The translations under genes were made by a program, and so were the position numbers. This document shows, one piece after another, positions 62,902 to 64,000 of a DNA stretch of 64,000 bases (its first letter is position 1; the number at the start of each line of letters is the position of its first letter). The notes under the pieces were generated by a model. It had not been told where the DNA came from. It did no database searches and was given only the letters and a program-made list of their open reading frames with translations. Source of the stretch: Amycolatopsis sp. CA-230715 (GTDB taxonomy: Bacteria > Actinomycetota > Actinomycetes > Mycobacteriales > Pseudonocardiaceae); contig NZ_CP059997.1 of NCBI RefSeq assembly GCF_018736145.1, positions 8,555,501 to 8,619,500 on the forward strand, in the 5' to 3' direction.

Positions 62902-63988
62902 GGCCGCCTCCTTCGGTGCGGACCAGGTCCGGCGCGAGCACCCGCATGGTCGAGGGCGGCGGCTGCGGTGCGCAGCGCAGGTGGAGGCGCTCGGGACCGA
63001 CTGCGCCGTGGCACGCGCACGGATCCTCGGCGAAGCCGGCGAACCGGTACGTGACCTCCATGATCCGGTTCCGGTCGGTGCGGCGGAAATCGGCGACCAG
63101 ATGCGCTCCGGCCGCGGCGGCCCGGTCGATCAGCCAGTTCAGGATGATGGAACCGACGCCGAAGGAGACCACGCGGCACGAGGTGGCCAGCAGCTTCAGG
63201 TGCCACACCGGCCCGGTCGGCCGGACGAGCATGATGCCTACCGCGCCGTGCGTTCCGAAGCGGTCGTCGAGGGTCGCGACCAGCACGTCGTGCTCCGGAT
63301 CGTCGAGCAGCGTTCGCAGGTCGCTTTCGGAGTAGTGCACCCCGGTCGCGTTCATCTGGCTCGTGCGCAGCGTGAGTTCCTCGACCCGCGCGAGGTCCGA
63401 CTCTCCCGCCTGACGGAGTTCGAGCACCATTTCCAGTGACCTGACGAACTCTTCGTCGGGTCCGGTGAACGCGGCTCGCGAGGATTCCCGGCGCTCCTTG
63501 GCTCGGTACATCTCGCGCCGGCGCGCGGAGTCGGCGGTGATCTTGGCCGGGCTGAACTCCGGCAGACCGAGCAGGCCGGTGGCGGATTCGGCCCGGTAGC
63601 AGCGAACCTCGGGCAGGTGGAACCGGACCTCGGCGCGTTCGGTGTGCTGGTCGTCGATGAACGCCACCGTGCGGGGAGCGAAGTCGAGTTGCTCCGCGAT
63701 CTCGCGGACCGAGTCGGACTTACGCCCCCACCCGATCCTCGCCGCCACGAAGTAGTCCGCGATCCCCAGGCCGTGCAGTGCTTTCCACGCTTCGTCGTGG
63801 TCGTTGCGGCTGGCCACCGCGTGCAGGACGCCCCGCGCGTCGAGCTCGACGATCACCTCCCGGATCGACGGCCGCAGCACGGGCCGGTCTCCCTCGAGCA
63901 GCGTGCCCCGCCACAGCGTGTTGTCCAGATCCCAGACCAGGCACTTCACCGGTGGCGGCGGGCTGGTGCCCGCCACGGGATCAGACAC
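62894..63988 (-). CDS. fkbH: Glyceryl-ACP synthase of the FkbH family (methoxymalonyl-ACP biosynthesis)
   Basis: 364 aa from GTG 63988. HAD-type N-terminal half with the nucleophile motif WDLDNTLWRG near residue 20, followed by a GNAT-like C-terminal half (from about 190). The family takes 1,3-bisphosphoglycerate, dephosphorylates it and loads a glyceryl unit on a discrete ACP, the first step to methoxymalonyl-ACP. The frame remains open to base 64000, so the true start could be slightly outside the window. The other genes of the pathway (discrete ACP and two dehydrogenases, fkbJ, fkbI and fkbK) are not seen and should lie further right, presumably in the same leftward operon. Confidence 0.93.
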   Translation of the reverse strand: MSDPVAGTSPPPPVKCLVWDLDNTLWRGTLLEGDRPVLRPSIREVIVELDARGVLHAVASRNDHDEAWKALHGLGIADYFVAARIGWGRKSDSVREIAEQLDFAPRTVAFIDDQHTERAEVRFHLPEVRCYRAESATGLLGLPEFSPAKITADSARRREMYRAKERRESSRAAFTGPDEEFVRSLEMVLELRQAGESDLARVEELTLRTSQMNATGVHYSESDLRTLLDDPEHDVLVATLDDRFGTHGAVGIMLVRPTGPVWHLKLLATSCRVVSFGVGSIILNWLIDRAAAAGAHLVADFRRTDRNRIMEVTYRFAGFAEDPCACHGAVGPERLHLRCAPQPPPSTMRVLAPDLVRTEGGGLG

Positions 63989-64000
63989 CGGTCTGCTCGG

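Overview
The window is part of a modular type I polyketide synthase (PKS) gene cluster from a high-GC actinomycete. GC-rich third codon positions, GTG/TTG starts, an AfsR/SARP-type regulator and the style of the PKS docking domains all point to an actinomycete; a Pseudonocardiales host (Amycolatopsis, Saccharopolyspora or Saccharothrix type) is my guess and is not shown by the sequence. I do not recognise the product. No loading module, enoylreductase domain or discrete type II thioesterase is visible, so the cluster must extend to the left of base 1, and probably to the right of base 64000.

Layout, left to right. PKS-A (1-4004, truncated at the window edge) gives its last module. PKS-B (4033-18198) has three modules and the chain-terminating thioesterase. 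PKS-C (18314-36670) has four modules. A family 1 glycosyltransferase lies at 36699-38036. PKS-D (38128-47643) and PKS-E (47719-57558) have two modules each, followed by a cytochrome P450 (57620-58819). A strong hairpin separates this rightward block from a leftward small VOC-fold gene (58874-59254). A 415-bp divergent control region follows, then a rightward SARP-NB-ARC regulator (59670-62168). A second hairpin separates the regulator from leftward fkbG- and fkbH-like genes (62236-63988) for methoxymalonyl-ACP supply.

Chemistry read from the domains (family rules applied by eye): PKS-D = malonyl with KR-B and a broken DH; an atypical alpha-substituted extender with KR-A1. PKS-E = malonyl with DH+KR-B; VASH-type AT with KR-B. 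PKS-C = malonyl with a dead KR (ketone); malonyl with KR-B; VASH-type AT with KR-A1; malonyl with DH+KR-B. PKS-A last module = VASH-type AT with KR-A1. PKS-B = methylmalonyl, malonyl, methylmalonyl, all KR-A1, then TE. The three VASH-type acyltransferases are the natural candidates to use the methoxymalonyl-ACP that the fkbG/fkbH pair helps to make. The carboxyl end of the chain should be a polyol with methyls at C2 and C6, hydroxyls at C3, C5, C7 and C9, and probably an alkoxy branch at C8.

The most unusual features are: (i) a 2.85-kb apparently identical AT-to-KR block shared by PKS-A and module 3 of PKS-C; (ii) a 314-bp ketosynthase cassette present in four modules, pointing to recent gene conversion; (iii) a repeated promoter architecture in front of PKS-C, PKS-D and PKS-E (octamers of the CAAGGNCG type, 11 bp apart, 7 bp before a TAGNGT-like -10 box), with related copies beside the SARP gene, which looks like the pathway-specific SARP operator; and (iv) a gene order that is not colinear with assembly, because the TE-bearing PKS lies upstream of three others.
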